A program made the translations under genes and the position numbers. Source: Erythrophleum ivorense (taxonomy: Eukaryota; Streptophyta; Magnoliopsida; Fabales; Fabaceae). From it: DNA of 64,000 nucleotides. Under the pieces are notes generated by a model. That model had not been told where the DNA came from, did no database searches, and saw only the letters and a list, made by a program, of their open reading frames with translations. This document shows positions 11,816-22,956 of the stretch, in pieces. Where the stretch lies: the NCBI GenBank assembly GCA_026724425.1, contig JAIUCV010000001.1:13498556-13562555 (forward strand). The letters run 5' to 3'. Every line of letters starts with the position of its first letter. Positions within the stretch are counted from its first letter, which is position 1.

Positions 11816-12556
11816 TCGAAAAAAGAATCTTAGTTTATGTATAGGGAGTGCATTTCTTACATGGACCGTCTTAGATTCTTTTTTTTCTCTCTCTTTTTAA
11901 ACTTTGATTTTTTTTAATTTATATATATAATAAAAATAATCGATGCACATAAAAATAAAAATAATAATAATTTTAATTTTAATTAAAAAATAAGAGATTA
12001 AAAAAACTTAAAATATGCACTTAGAAGCAAGAAGTGTAGAAAGAATGGAGATCTCTCCCCATGGCCTTGCAATTCACAACCAATTCCACCATTTCACCAT
12101 TTCTTGGCTCTGCCTTTTGAAGAAGAATCGCACACCATCAAGACTAGTCTTCAAGAGAAGAGAGACAAGAGTTTGCAGCACTACTGAGACTAGTCCTGAG
12201 ATTGTCGACTCTCTGAAATAGGTCCTTCTTTCTCTGCCACCATTTCTTGCTCCCAATTCCATGCTTTCTAACAGACCCGTCTTCGAGTGTGTGTGTGTTT
12301 TTGGTTGGATTAGGAGATGGATTTGTGGATAGGGTCGCATCGACTCGTTGCTGCAGAAATGGATGTGCATTTTTGTGTTATCTCAAATATATTCCTTTGC
12401 ATAAATTAATGAAAACTCTTAAGTCTATCTAATTATAATGTGATTGTTCTTACTTAACGATGAGCATTGACTTGTTTTGATTTATGCAATTCAGCTTCAG
12501 AGTGAGTCTTCTAAACTTGCATGTTATTACAGTGGAACAGTTGTTTGTCATAATTC
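11816..12556 (+). other. Possible first exon of a plastid-targeted gene (broken or partial)
   Basis: Near 12061 an ATG opens MALQFTTNSTISPFLGSAF, a Ser/Thr-rich start like a plastid transit peptide, then hits a stop. In a second frame KKNRTPSRLVF, a basic stretch and VCSTTETSPEIVDSLK follow, which resembles the region around a transit-peptide cleavage site. Together these suggest one exon with a frameshift, or an unspliced or degenerate exon. A possible splice donor (gaaatag|gtccttc) follows at about 12222. No downstream exon could be identified; the copia element at 12562 sits 340 bp further on. I cannot name the gene. Another reading is that the similarity to transit peptides is chance. Confidence 0.25.
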
Positions 12557-12561
12557 CTAAG
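12557..12561. repeat. Target-site duplication CTAAG (left)
   Basis: CTAAG immediately precedes the copia element and is repeated exactly at 17295-17299 after it. Confidence 0.9.
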
Positions 12562-12868
12562 TGTGATAATGCCTTCAAATCTCAAAACCCAAGTCCCATA
12601 TCAGATAAAACTCATATGGGAAGGAAATTCCTCATATATAAAAGATGGGACAAGTCCCACATCGAGTAGAATTAGGTTGGTAGTGGGATTATTTATGTAT
12701 ATAAAGAGGGCTTCTACAGTTATACTGTGTACTTTGTATCATTCAGTCTCAATAGTATAAATTTTTTCTCCCTGCCCATGGACGTAAGTCACATTGGCTA
12801 AACCATGTTAATTTTCTGTGTCATTCTTTCTTTTCTCTCTACTTTTCTAATACCGTCAATTTACAACA
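12562..12868 (+). repeat. 5' LTR of the copia element
   Basis: Begins TGTGATAATGCC and ends TTACAACA. It contains a TATA-like tatatataaaag (about 12634) and a second tatataaagagg (about 12698), the plausible core promoter. It differs from the 3' LTR by a 3-bp insertion (ATA/TAA) near its start and by scattered substitutions. Confidence 0.9.
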
Positions 12869-12886
12869 ATTAGTATCAGAGCCAAG
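12869..12886 (+). other. Primer binding site, initiator tRNA-Met type
   Basis: attagtatcagagccaag follows the 5' LTR directly. It matches the usual copia primer site (TGGTATCAGAGC) apart from a G-to-A change. Confidence 0.8.
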
Positions 12887-12973
12887 TTCCTTGGCTAAGG
12901 TCCTTGATTCAGATCTAGGGTACTTGGCTAGGCTTTTAACTTAAGTTTTTTTTTTTTTTGTTGAAAGAAGATA

Positions 12974-15900
12974 GTGTCTCACAAATTTGATATTGAGAAA
13001 TTCAATGGGTCGAATAATTTCACATTGTGGAAAGTGAAGATGCGGGCAATTCTAGTTCAGCAAGGGTGTGCGGCGACGATAAATGGAAAGGGAAGGTTGC
13101 CCGAGAGTTTAAAGGCGGAGGAAAGGGCAAAGATTTTAGTGAAAACTCGTAACACCATTCTATTGAGTTTGATGGATGAGGTCTTGAGGAAGGTTGTAGA
13201 CGAGACTTCTACAGCTTCGTTATGGAAGACATTAGAAAGCAAGTATCATAAAAAATTCTTGACAAATCTGTTATATCACAAGCAGTAGTTATATACTCTC
13301 AGGATGTCAGAAAGTACACCGATAAGAGATCATATTGACAATTTTAACTGAATTATTTTAGATCTTCAAGGGGTCGAGGTTAAAATTGAGGAAGAGGACT
13401 AGGCAATAATTCTTTTATACTCATTGCCTAATTCATATGAAAAATTTGTTGACACGATGATTTATGAGAGAGACACTATCTCGGTTGGTGATGTAAAGGA
13501 TACTTTACAATCAAAGGAACTGAAGATGAGGGTGTTTGGGTTTGGTGAGGAAGCATCAGATATAGGTTTAGTAGTGAATAAAGGCAGAAGCAAGGAGAAG
13601 GATGAAGGTAATCAAAGTAAGTCCCGTTCGAAGTCAAGGTCCAAGGGGCAACTACGGTGCTTTAAGTGTAAGGAAAATGGGCATTTCAAGAAGGATTGTC
13701 CACAGTGAAAAAAGGGAAACAATCAAAAAGAATCAAATAGTAAGGCAAGTGCCTTAGTGGTTCAAGACAGTTTAGATGAGGGTGATGGTGAAAATGTTCT
13801 GACGATTAGTACCTTAAATTCTGCAAATACCTGGGTCATGGATACTGGAGCTTCTTATCACATGACTTTCACAAAGGAGCTGTTTACTTCTTTTAAGGAG
13901 TGGAAAGGCAGTGCGAAGTTGGGAGATGACCAGGAGCTTAGTGTTGAAGGTAGTGGGTCAGTACAAGTAAAAATATTTAATGATATGGTTAGAACATTTT
14001 ATGCATGGTATGTTCTTGGGTTACAAAAAAATTTGATTTCTCTGGGTGTCTTGGACAAGCAAGGATACAGTTTTTCTGGTGACGGTAGATAGGTAAAAGT
14101 TTCTAGAGATGCTCTAGTAGTGATAAAAGGTAGATTTCAACATAGGATTTATATACTCATTGGAAACTCGATAATGGGCACTTAAACAGTTTCTAGTTTT
14201 TTGGAAAAGAACAATGATCAAACAGAGTTATGGTATCAACAACTGAGGCACATGAGTGAAAAAAAATACTAGCAGTGTTGTGAAAGCAGGGGTTGTTGGA
14301 GGGCGTGGAAACTAGAAAGTTGAAGTTCTGTGAAACTTATGTTAAGGGCAAGCAACGCAGAGTCAAGTTCAGTTTGGGAAAGCATACCTCCACTGATATC
14401 CTTGAATATATATATTCAGACTTGTGGGATCCTTCTCTAATTGAGTCTTATAGAAGGTGCAGATACTTTGTGATATTTATTGATGACTACTCCAAAAAAG
14501 TGTAGGTGCATTTTCTGAAAAAGAAGGATGAGGTATTTGGTGAGTTCAAGGAGTAGAAGACTATGATTGAGAAGCGTACTGAGAAGTAAGTTAAGACATT
14601 CAGAACTGATAATAGGTTGGAGTTTTGCAATACACCATTTGATGAGTTCTGTAAGAAAAAAGGTATAGTGAGACACCACACTATACGGCACACACCACAA
14701 CAAAATGGTGTAGCAAAGCAGATGAACCAAACACTTCTATAGTGCGTAAGATGTATATGGCTGAGTGCTAATCTTCCTAAGCAATTTTGGGCTGAAGTAG
14801 TTAACACTGCAACCTATCTAGTGAATAGATCTCCATCAACTGCAATTGATCTGAAGACTCCACAAGAGGTGTGGTACGGTACACCTTTAGACTATTCTGG
14901 TTTAAAGATATTTAAGTGTCTGGCATACGTTTATGTGAATGATGGTAAACTAGAGGCGAGGACAATGAAGTGCATATTTCTAGGGTATGCAACTGGTGTG
15001 AAGAGGTATAGACTGTGATGTACAAAATAGGACAAGATCCCGAGATTCATTATTAGTAGAGATGTGACGTTTGATGAATCTGCGATGTTCAACTAGAAGA
15101 AGGAACTTGATGATCTTGCAGGAAAAGATTTGGGTGTTAATCAGAAGGTAGTGTTTGAGGTGGAGACCTCAAGGACAAATAAGAGCTTTGTAGACTAACC
15201 TGGAGATTTGCAGGAAGAGTAGCAGAGTATAACAACAAGGAGAGGAAGAAGAGAAAATAGAAGACCTGTCAAGTATGTAGACTGTGTGAATTTTGTTAAT
15301 ACTAACCCTGTTGCATATGCACTGGTGGTGGCAAAAAGCATTGATGCTAAGGAGCCACAGTCCTACAAGGAGGCGGTCCAAAGTAAAGTGACAACTGACT
15401 GGTTACTAGCTATGAATAAGAAAATATAGTCCCTATCAAAGAATGAGACTTGGGAGCTGGTACCTCTACCAAAGGGTGTAAAGCCTGTAAGATGCAAGTG
15501 GGTATACAAGAAGAAGGAAGGGATTCCTGAAGTTGAGCTGGCAAGGTTCAAGGCGAAACTTGTAGCGAAAGGGTTCTCACAAAAGGAGGGTATAGACTAC
15601 CATGAAGTATTCTCTCCAGTTGTGAAGCATAAAACCATTTGGGTTCTTCTAGCCATGGTAAGTGCGCTTGATTTAGATTTGGAGCAACTTGATGTGAAGA
15701 CGGCGTTCTTACATGGGAATCTGGAAGAGAACATCTACATGACTCAGCCTGAGGGGTTTCAAGATCCTAAAAAAAGGGAGTATGTTTGTCTGCTGAAGAA
15801 GTCATTGTATGGCTTGAAGTAGTCACCCAGGTAGCGGTACAAAAGGTTTGATGCTTTCATGGTTTCTAAAGAATTTACTCGTAACTTGTTCGATAGCTGT

Positions 15901-16918
15901 GTGTATTCTAGGAAGTTGTCAGATTATTCTTGGATCTACTTGTTGCTGTACATGGATGATATGTTGATAGCGGCAAAGAGCAAGGCTGAAATCAACAGGT
16001 TAAAAAGGTTACTGAGCAGTGAGTTTGAGAAGAAAGATCTGGGTGCAGCTAAGAAAATCTTAGGCAGAAAATCTGGAGGGATCGAAAAATATGCCAATTG
16101 TATGTGTCATAACAGAAGTACATTGAGAAGGTGTTGCGATCTTTTTAGATGGATCAAGCCAAACTTGTGAGTACCCCATTGGCAGTACATTTCAAATTGG
16201 ATACTAATACACTACCGAGCACAGATGAGGAGAAAGACTACATAAATAGGATCCCTTATGCTAGTGCAGTTGGGAGTCTGATGTATGCAATGGTATGCAC
16301 AAGACCAGACTTAGCCCGTGCAGTTAGTGTTGTAAGCATGTTCATGGAAAATCCAAGGAATACTCACTGGGAAGCAATAAAATGGATCATGCGTACTTGA
16401 GAGATACAGTTGATGTTTATCTAGTTTATGGTATTAATGGATTTGTTGGTGGATTGGTAGGTTATACAAATTCAGATTATGGTGGAGACCTTATGAGGCG
16501 GAGATCATTGACATATTATATCTTCACCCAGTATAGATGTGTTGTTAGCTAGAAAGTAATTTTGCAGTCTACAGTTGCTTTGTCGACCACTGAGGCGAAG
16601 TACATGTCTTTAACCGAGGGAGTGAAAGAAGCAATGTGGTTACATGGCTTGATTGGAAGCCTGGGATTGAAGGTTCAGATGCCTGAGATGTATTGTGACA
16701 GTCAAAGTGCGTTAAGCCTGGCAAAGAACCCAGTCTACCATGAAAGGTCCAAGCACATAGATATCAGATTGAATTTCATTAGAGATACCTTGAAAAATAA
16801 GGTAATGATCATAAAGAAGATACCAACAGTAGAGAATCCAGCAGACATGTTGACAAAGCCATTGTTTGTTGATAAGTTCAGACATAGCTTGGACTTGGTG
16901 CGAGTACGAGCAGCATGA
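12974..16918 (+). pseudogene. Copia gag-pol polyprotein, disrupted
   Basis: Gag begins near 12974 with GTG where ATG is expected, and carries an intact CCHC zinc knuckle (CFKCKENGHFKKDC, 13658-13699). The protease has Asp-Thr-Gly at 13841-13849. The integrase region runs from about 14220 to 15100, with the QQNGV segment near 14697. The reverse transcriptase keeps its LDVKTAF motif (about 15690) and YMDD at 15949-15960. RNase H ends the polyprotein at 16916 (16562-16918). In-frame stops lie at 13286, 13349, 13400, 13706, 14090, 14183, 14503, 14554, 14587, 14740, 15016, 15028, 15094, 15196, 15220, 15427, 15820 and 15832. Frame changes occur between 14186 and 14293, near 16065, near 16145 and before 16562. 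Catalytic motifs survive but no full product can be made. Confidence 0.92.
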
Positions 16919-16977
16919 GGCCCTACGGGGCATAATGGCAGGGAGATGATCGAATCAGACATCTGGAGATTTTAAGT

Positions 16978-16990
16978 CAAGGTGGAGAAT
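16978..16990 (+). other. Polypurine tract of the copia element
   Basis: caaggtggagaat lies directly before the 3' LTR, the usual place for plus-strand priming. Confidence 0.75.
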
Positions 16991-17294
16991 TGTGATGCCT
17001 TCAAATCTCAAAACCCAAGTCCCACATCGGATAGAACTCATATGGGAAGGGAATTCCTTATATATAAAAGATGGGACAAGTCCCACATCGAGTAGAATTA
17101 GGTTGGGAGTAGGATTGTTTATGTATATAAAAAGGACTTCTATAGTTATACTGTGTACCTTGTATCATTCAGTCTTAATAGTATAAAGTTTTTCTCTCTG
17201 CCTGTGAACGTAAGTCACATTGGCCAAACCACGTTAATTTTCTATGTCATTATTTCTTTTCTCTCTACTTTCCTAATACTGCCAATTCACAACA
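16991..17294 (+). repeat. 3' LTR of the copia element
   Basis: Begins TGTGATGCCTTC and ends TTCACAACA, followed by the CTAAG duplication. It keeps both TATA-like sites of the 5' LTR. Confidence 0.9.
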
Positions 17295-17299
17295 CTAAG

Positions 17300-18818
17300 A
17301 GATAGTAAAAAGCAAACCATCTTGTAAGGTTTGAGAAAGAATATTAAGGGGGCATTTAATGACACATGCTATTCAAAAATTGACCGCAGAGATGGCAAAA
17401 AGAGCCAAAGTGTAGTGTTGGCCAGTGTGTCCCCGTGGTTGTGTTTGGTCCATCAAATTATTTTTCGCTACTTCAGGAATTAAGAGCAAGCATTGCTGCT
17501 TTGGTGTTTGTAGAACATTATATCTTTGGAAAGAGGGATCTTTGTTTTGTCTGTGATAAGTACGTATGGTCAAAATTGTAGCTTGACTGTTACCCAAGCA
17601 ACAATTGTTACATTTTTTAGCAACCTTGCCCATATTGGCCTTCATGGTTCATCGATGGTACTCTCTATTTTTTTCCCTTATTATTCTTTTGAGTGTGATT
17701 TCCTGTTATCGTATTGTTTACATATCCTATCTAGGCCAGGTTATCTGTAACCTTTCAGTTCGCTGTCAATCAAGTTAATCTTTTATGGCTATATTTCAGT
17801 TGCCATCTATAACCATTTGCATATATTTCTCTCATGCCATTCCATGGTATTACGAGTCAGTTAATTAATTACGGTAGTTTTCGAAAAAGATTTTCTTTCT
17901 CTAATTTCTCGCTGGTCAAGGATATAAATCACGAATCATACACAAGACTTGCTTACTTGAGCATCTTTTTCATTAACTATATACATGATTCAAATTTTAT
18001 CTAATCCACTTACATCTCCAAGGCATCATCACTAGTCACTACCACTCGAAGCACTTGGTGAGGAGATTTCATTCGGCTAGGATCCCCTGAATTGCGGAGA
18101 GATAAAATACTTCTAAAATATCTCACATCCCTGCAATTTTTTTTTAACAGCAAAATTCTCTCTAAAGCCTCTCACTCTAGAGGCAATTTACGGATCCTCA
18201 CTGGATCTGTGTCCGATTTCATCACCCTCTATCTCATACAAATGTGTGGCTCCTTTTTGAAAATTGGTTAAATTATTTTTCGATGAAAATATCGTTAGAT
18301 CACATAATTCTCTTGACTAAGGTATATCTAATAAGCGTTATTTCCTACAAGCCCACAGGTTCAAACGTAAACCTGATGTAATAGCGATCCAATAAATATG
18401 CAAGTGAAAAGTTGAAGGGTATGTAACATTTTTTTTCTTTATTTTAAAATTTAAGTATGCTATCAAGTTTTCACTATGTTATTATATAAGTAAAAAGTTT
18501 TCTTACCGTACGAAGAAAAAAAATTTAAGCTTGACATAGGTATGTAAAAAAATTCATCATTCCTATATTATTTAAAACATATACAATATATAAATTTAAA
18601 TTTTTTTCGTATTTATTATATATATCTAAACATTCTATAAATAAGTTTCTAACCACTTGAAAATTCTAATTTCTCATATACAAAACTCCACCTCAAGAAT
18701 TCTCAAACATTTTAATTGCCTTAATTTTCTAATTCAATTGAGCTATTTAAAGGGAAGTAGAAATTAAAGGAATGAAATGCAGTAAATAGTTGAAATATAA
18801 TCAACTAGGTTACATGCT
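17300..18818. other. Gene-free stretch
   Basis: Continuation of the DNA that preceded the copia insertion, then AT-rich sequence. A ~65-bp piece (17868-17935) is repeated at 19392-19455. No coding sequence is recognised. Confidence 0.4.
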
Positions 18819-19028
18819 TCATGCCTCTGTAACGGTATAGTCAGCTATCCAACGAGGTGTTCTCTTGATTCTGTTGGAGCGCCTAATTGACAGTACTCGA
18901 CTTGCAGGAACAATATTGTCCAGCTCATCTGTTGCCTGTGCCACGTAATCATTCCCAGAAACATTTTTTGTAAGAGAACAAAAGGGTCTCTGAACTGATG
19001 CAAATCGTTTTGCGCAGCAAGAACGCCG
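18819..19028 (-). pseudogene. Copia polyprotein fragment (integrase-RT linker-like)
   Basis: An open frame on the minus strand without ATG contains RRSNRIKRTPRWIADYT just before a stop at 18819. This basic R-S-x-R-x-x-x-x-P-x-W-x-x-D-Y pattern is typical of the linker between integrase and reverse transcriptase in plant copia polyproteins. Only about 70 codons remain, with no catalytic domain on either side. It lies directly downstream of the decayed paralog, so a chimeric gene end is another possibility. Confidence 0.4.
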
Positions 19029-19039
19029 TCATTTTGGTT

Positions 19040-19268
19040 CTAAGCACGAATCAAGGGTTGAGTTTGAAGAGGACGACTCTGGTTTTGTATGATTGGTGAG
19101 GGTGAAGAGATGATGACGGGTTCCATGCGCGGGCGCCACCACAGAGGATCATCTTTGTGGTACGAAGCAGCGGCCATTGCAGCTTTATTGAAGAATTTTG
19201 AATGTTCAGATATTGATGGAAGCAGAGTTGACTCTGTCTCTGACTGAGTGATGCATGATTAAGGATCG
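19040..19268 (-). pseudogene. Decayed paralog of the 10540-11130 hypothetical gene
   Basis: Minus-strand translation gives SEHSKFFNKAAMAAASYHKDD followed by PLWWRP, which matches residues about 10-36 of the gene at 10540-11130. The ATG position aligned with that gene's start is out of frame with this segment because of a small indel. The in-frame ATG of AAMA (19177) opens only 45 codons before a TAG at 19040. The long repetitive C-terminal part is absent. The upstream DNA (aaccctaaaa and the cccttaagtgccatttca phrase) is conserved, so the duplication included the promoter. It is most likely a pseudogene; a short functional product cannot be fully excluded. Confidence 0.6.
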
Positions 19269-19455
19269 AAAACGCTTAAGAAACCCTAAAAGCTAAAACC
19301 ACATGTCGTTTTTTCCAGCTTTAATTTACCATGTCGAATTATATTTATAATCCCTTAAGTGCCATTTCAGGTAAATAAAAGACGGTTGTTAATTAATTAA
19401 TTATGGTAGTTTTCGAGAAAATTTTTCTTTCTCTAATTATTCGGTGGTCAAGGAT

Positions 19456-19839
19456 AGACACAATGCTTGTTGCCTATTTCATTTTTTTTTTTTTCATTAT
19501 ATAATTCCATAAAAAAAAGTTATGAATATTTACTTTTTATTATTAGATAAAGAATTCTACCATGGTTTTAAGTGCGGGCTTCTATTTTGTTGAATGAATT
19601 TTTAAACTTAATGAAACTCTCGCTAATTGAAGAGATTTATGCAAAAAACAGGATATAAATAATGCATTCAATTAAACTAGGAATAATTCATTGGATAATC
19701 TTGTGTTAATCGTGGGAAGACTTCTCTTTGTGCCACGACCTTTCCTGATTTCGCATGTTAAGTTCATTGGACTAAATCTTATTGCTGCCATATAATCGAT
19801 AAGAATTGAGGAGTAACATAATAATTTAAAATTGAATTA
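19456..19839. other. Gene-free AT-rich stretch
   Basis: No coding signal, RNA gene or clear repeat seen apart from a poly-T run near 19483. Confidence 0.4.
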
Positions 19840-20720
19840 CAAAAATTTTAAAAGTTCATTGTGATTGGGTTGTATTTATTTTTTGGTTGAAAATTGGTTA
19901 GGTTTTGTTACAATCTAGTTTTAGGAATATTAAAATTCATTTCTTTTATAAATTCCTTGTAATTGGATTGTAATTATTTTCCAACTGAAAATTGATTAGT
20001 TATAACTTGATTTTAGGATTATTATAATTTGGCTTTAGAATTCTTACAACTCGATTTTGATAAGTAACAAACCGAATTGCAATGACTAATTTTAGGATTA
20101 CTATAACCTAATTGGGTAGCCAAGTCGTAACTTTCCAAAGTTACAACCATGTTTTAAGAAAATTATAAGTGGGTTCTAGAAAAGTTACTACTAAGTTTTA
20201 GCAAACTAACAAAGTTGCTCCCCGATGTTGATTCACAATCATGTTAACTTACAAGATTCAAGAGTTACAATATTAACTTTCCAAAGATACTACCATGTTT
20301 TAGGCAATTACTACAAGATTTCATGAAATATACTACCACGTTTTTATGAAATTTACTACTAAGCTTTAAAGAACTTACAACCTTACTCTCTAACCTTGAT
20401 TCTTGAAACTAAAGTTACAAGAAACTTTTAAGAAAGTCACTACTAAGTTTTTGCCAAGTTACTATAAGATATTAAGGAATGTACAACTTTCTTCCCTATA
20501 CCTGATTCTTGATACTAAAGTTACAAAAGACTATTATAAAAGTTATTTTTATCTTTTAGGAAACTTATAAGAAACTTTAGAAAAGTTACAAGGAGTTTTG
20601 AAGAAAGTTACTTCTAGTTACCTTATGTTTTTATGGGGAACCAAATTCACAACCATTAAGGGTTAAAATTTTAAATTCAAACTTCTAAGAAAGTTACCAA
20701 GTTTTAGGGATGAAGCAAAG
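19840..20720. repeat. Degenerate tandem repeat region
   Basis: Two ~100-bp units (about 19843-19935 and 19942-20040) share ttg(t/g)aattggattgtaatta and gaaaattg(g/a)ttag phrases. From 20040 to 20720 the motif aa(a)gttac(t/a)a, often followed by (c/t)taagtttta, recurs roughly every 30-60 bp, at least ten times. Every frame has stops. It reads as an old, diverged minisatellite-like array. Confidence 0.55.
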
Positions 20721-21899
20721 TTAAATTACCTATTATTTCATGTGTTTGATTCTTCCTGTGTGCTAATTTTTATTTTTTTTTAGCAAATTCCTCTGAAGTT
20801 ACTCAAAAGGAAGAAAGTTCTCAACATAACCAATGCTTTATATTCCATTGCATTAGCCATAAGTATATCATACAGCAATGTTTTGGGGATTCATCATAAG
20901 CCATTTGGGTGAACACTTTATACCAACATTCACTCTTTTACAAATTCTTTAATCATCTAAAATGCCAAAGGTTGTGTTCTAAAGAGCATCTTCCTACTAT
21001 TTGTCAATAATCTATATCAAACGCTCAAAACCTCAATGGACAACCTCTTTGTTGTGTTTTCTCCCTCTCTTGGTTCTATTCTCTCATGCTCTATTCCCAC
21101 TATCTTCCTTTGAGTTCCAATAGGCATACCCAAGGACCACAAACAAAAAGACCATACTATTATAATTAAGCCCAAAATTGAAAAAGAAACACTAAACTTG
21201 TAAATAATAATAGACAACCATTTCACACTAAGCCAAACCAAAAAAAAAAGATAGAAAACCCATTTCCAAGATTTCTCCACCCCCAAAAGCACTCGTGCTT
21301 ATTTTTCCATCCCTAAAAGCATTCAAGCAAGTCACGCATTCCAATTTTCACTTACCACCTTCTTCCTCTGTTTCTGTTTCATATACAAACACGAGAATCA
21401 CAGCAATGGACACCAAATCAAGCCCTTTTGTATGAGAGTCTTGTAGATTGAAGTTGTGAAAATGGTGGAGTTGAGTGGGACCGATAACATTGGAGACCGA
21501 TAACACCCTTTTGAGAGAGAGAGAGAGAAAATAGAGAGAGGAAAGTAAATGCGAGGGGCATTTTTGTCCCTTCAATCAAAAAACTAAGTCCTTTGATCCT
21601 TCTAAATAATGAGTTTTTAAAGTTTTGTTTATTGTAAATTTTTGTAAAATTTGAATCCTTATACATAAATCACCTTAAACAAATCATTATAAAACAGCAA
21701 GCCATAAAAGATTGCTCACAGCTACATTTATTAATAGCAGCCATGAATGCAAATGACATTGTAACTAGAGCCAAGTCCACCATTGTAATTAAATAAGATA
21801 GCTAATATATATTCAGCACACAATAATTAACATAAACAATTAACAACAAGAAAATAATAATTCCAATAATTGATTTTAACATGAAAAAATCACAACATA
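20721..21899. other. Gene-free stretch
   Basis: Mixed AT-rich DNA with a (GA)n run near 21512-21530. The open frames at 21017-21292 and 21348-21666 (minus) show no recognisable protein and no codon pattern that I trust. Confidence 0.4.
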
Positions 21900-22356
21900 T
21901 AGTCCAACCAAAAAAAAATCCAATAATAATAATTAATGGATAAATCAATAGTCTTCCTAGTTATACTAAAGATGAACAATAATACATAATCGTTATCAAC
22001 ATAGTAGAATCATAGCATCACCACATGCAAACCCACTAAATAAGTATTACAGATCTACTAATAAAGAAGGTAAAATAAGTATCAAATTATATCAAGTGAA
22101 AGCATTCAATAAGAGAAACAATATATTAAAATTTCAGAAAAAATTGGAGCTCACTTACCTGTATGATGTGATAAAATAACCAAGCTCCCCACCTTTCTCA
22201 AATGGCGTCACAAGTCTTCTCTGTATTTTTCACCTCTTTTTCCAAAATATAAAGAATGCCAACCCGTGAATTTTCTTCTACCAACTTTTAAACTTCTTTT
22301 CTTTTTAATTTTCAGTCACACTTGGGACCATTAGCGAGGGATATTGAAATATTTTT

Positions 22357-22589
22357 AAGAAAATTATAGTTGATGACCCTAGATTAAAAATATCTATATT
22401 GAAAGACTTTAAACTTTAAAATTATTCCAAATGACTTAAAGACAAAAATTTTTAATTATGCAAAAAAATTATAATTCAGGATTTTAAATTAAAATTTTTT
22501 ATCTTTAAGTCATTTAAATAATTTTAAATTTTAAAGTTTTTCAATATAGATATTTTTAACTTGAAATCTTTAATTGTAATTTTCCTGAC
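22357..22589. mobile_element. MITE-like foldback element with an empty site in the sister repeat
   Basis: Long inverted arms (about 22358-22455 and 22495-22585) share aatatct(a)atattgaaa and its complement, and gacttaaagac and its complement. The element is flanked by attttt on both sides (22351-22356 and 22590-22595). In unit B the matching site has a single attttt (24023-24028) and no element. This is strong evidence for insertion of a ~233-bp hairpin element. The superfamily is undetermined. Confidence 0.65.
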
Positions 22590-22956
22590 ATTTTTCCATG
22601 AAGCAAAGCAATCATGCCTCATTTTTTAGGACCTAGTTTAGCAAGAAAGAATTTTCACTAATAATAACTAATAGGTATACCAATGATTTTTTAAGTCATA
22701 CTAAATAAGTAAATATAACTGAGAGCACATAATTATTATGTGGAATAACAACACTTCAAGATACAAATTCCACTCCATGGGTATATACAAATAAAGAAAG
22801 TAAAACATTATCAAACTATAACAAGTGAAAGATTTTAATATTTGCAACAACATCCTAAAATTTCAAAAGGGTTGAATCTCATTTACGTATGGAAAAAATT
22901 TATATACAGTTATTTATATTTTTATTATTAGATTATCTAATCAAAATATAATAAGT

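Larger units (their letters stand above)
12562..17294 (+). mobile_element. Complete Ty1/copia retrotransposon, TNT1-like, coding-defective
   Basis: The 4733-bp element has two LTRs (12562-12868 and 16991-17294), a tRNA-Met-type primer binding site, gag-pol in the copia order (gag, protease, integrase, reverse transcriptase, RNase H), a purine tract before the 3' LTR, and a perfect 5-bp target duplication. Gag and pol resemble the TNT1-94-type polyprotein family. The frames are broken by many stops and at least three frameshifts, so it is not autonomous. By my hand count the LTRs differ at about 26 of ~304 aligned positions (about 23 transitions) plus one 3-bp indel, so the insertion is not recent. 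Confidence 0.93.
17868..19455. repeat. Direct repeat pair flanking the decayed paralog block
   Basis: 'ttaattaattacggtagttttcgaaaaagattttctttctctaatt...ggtcaaggata' at 17868-17935 recurs as a close copy at 19392-19455, same orientation. The two bracket the copia-like fragment and the decayed paralog, so the block may have arisen or been bounded by a duplication. (Sequence given with a break; the repeats themselves are only the two ends of this interval.). Confidence 0.6.

Noticed and set aside
21017..21666. Minus frames of 75-91 codons
   Set aside because: No recognisable domain, overlapping frames, and no start context or partner exons; most likely chance frames in mixed DNA.
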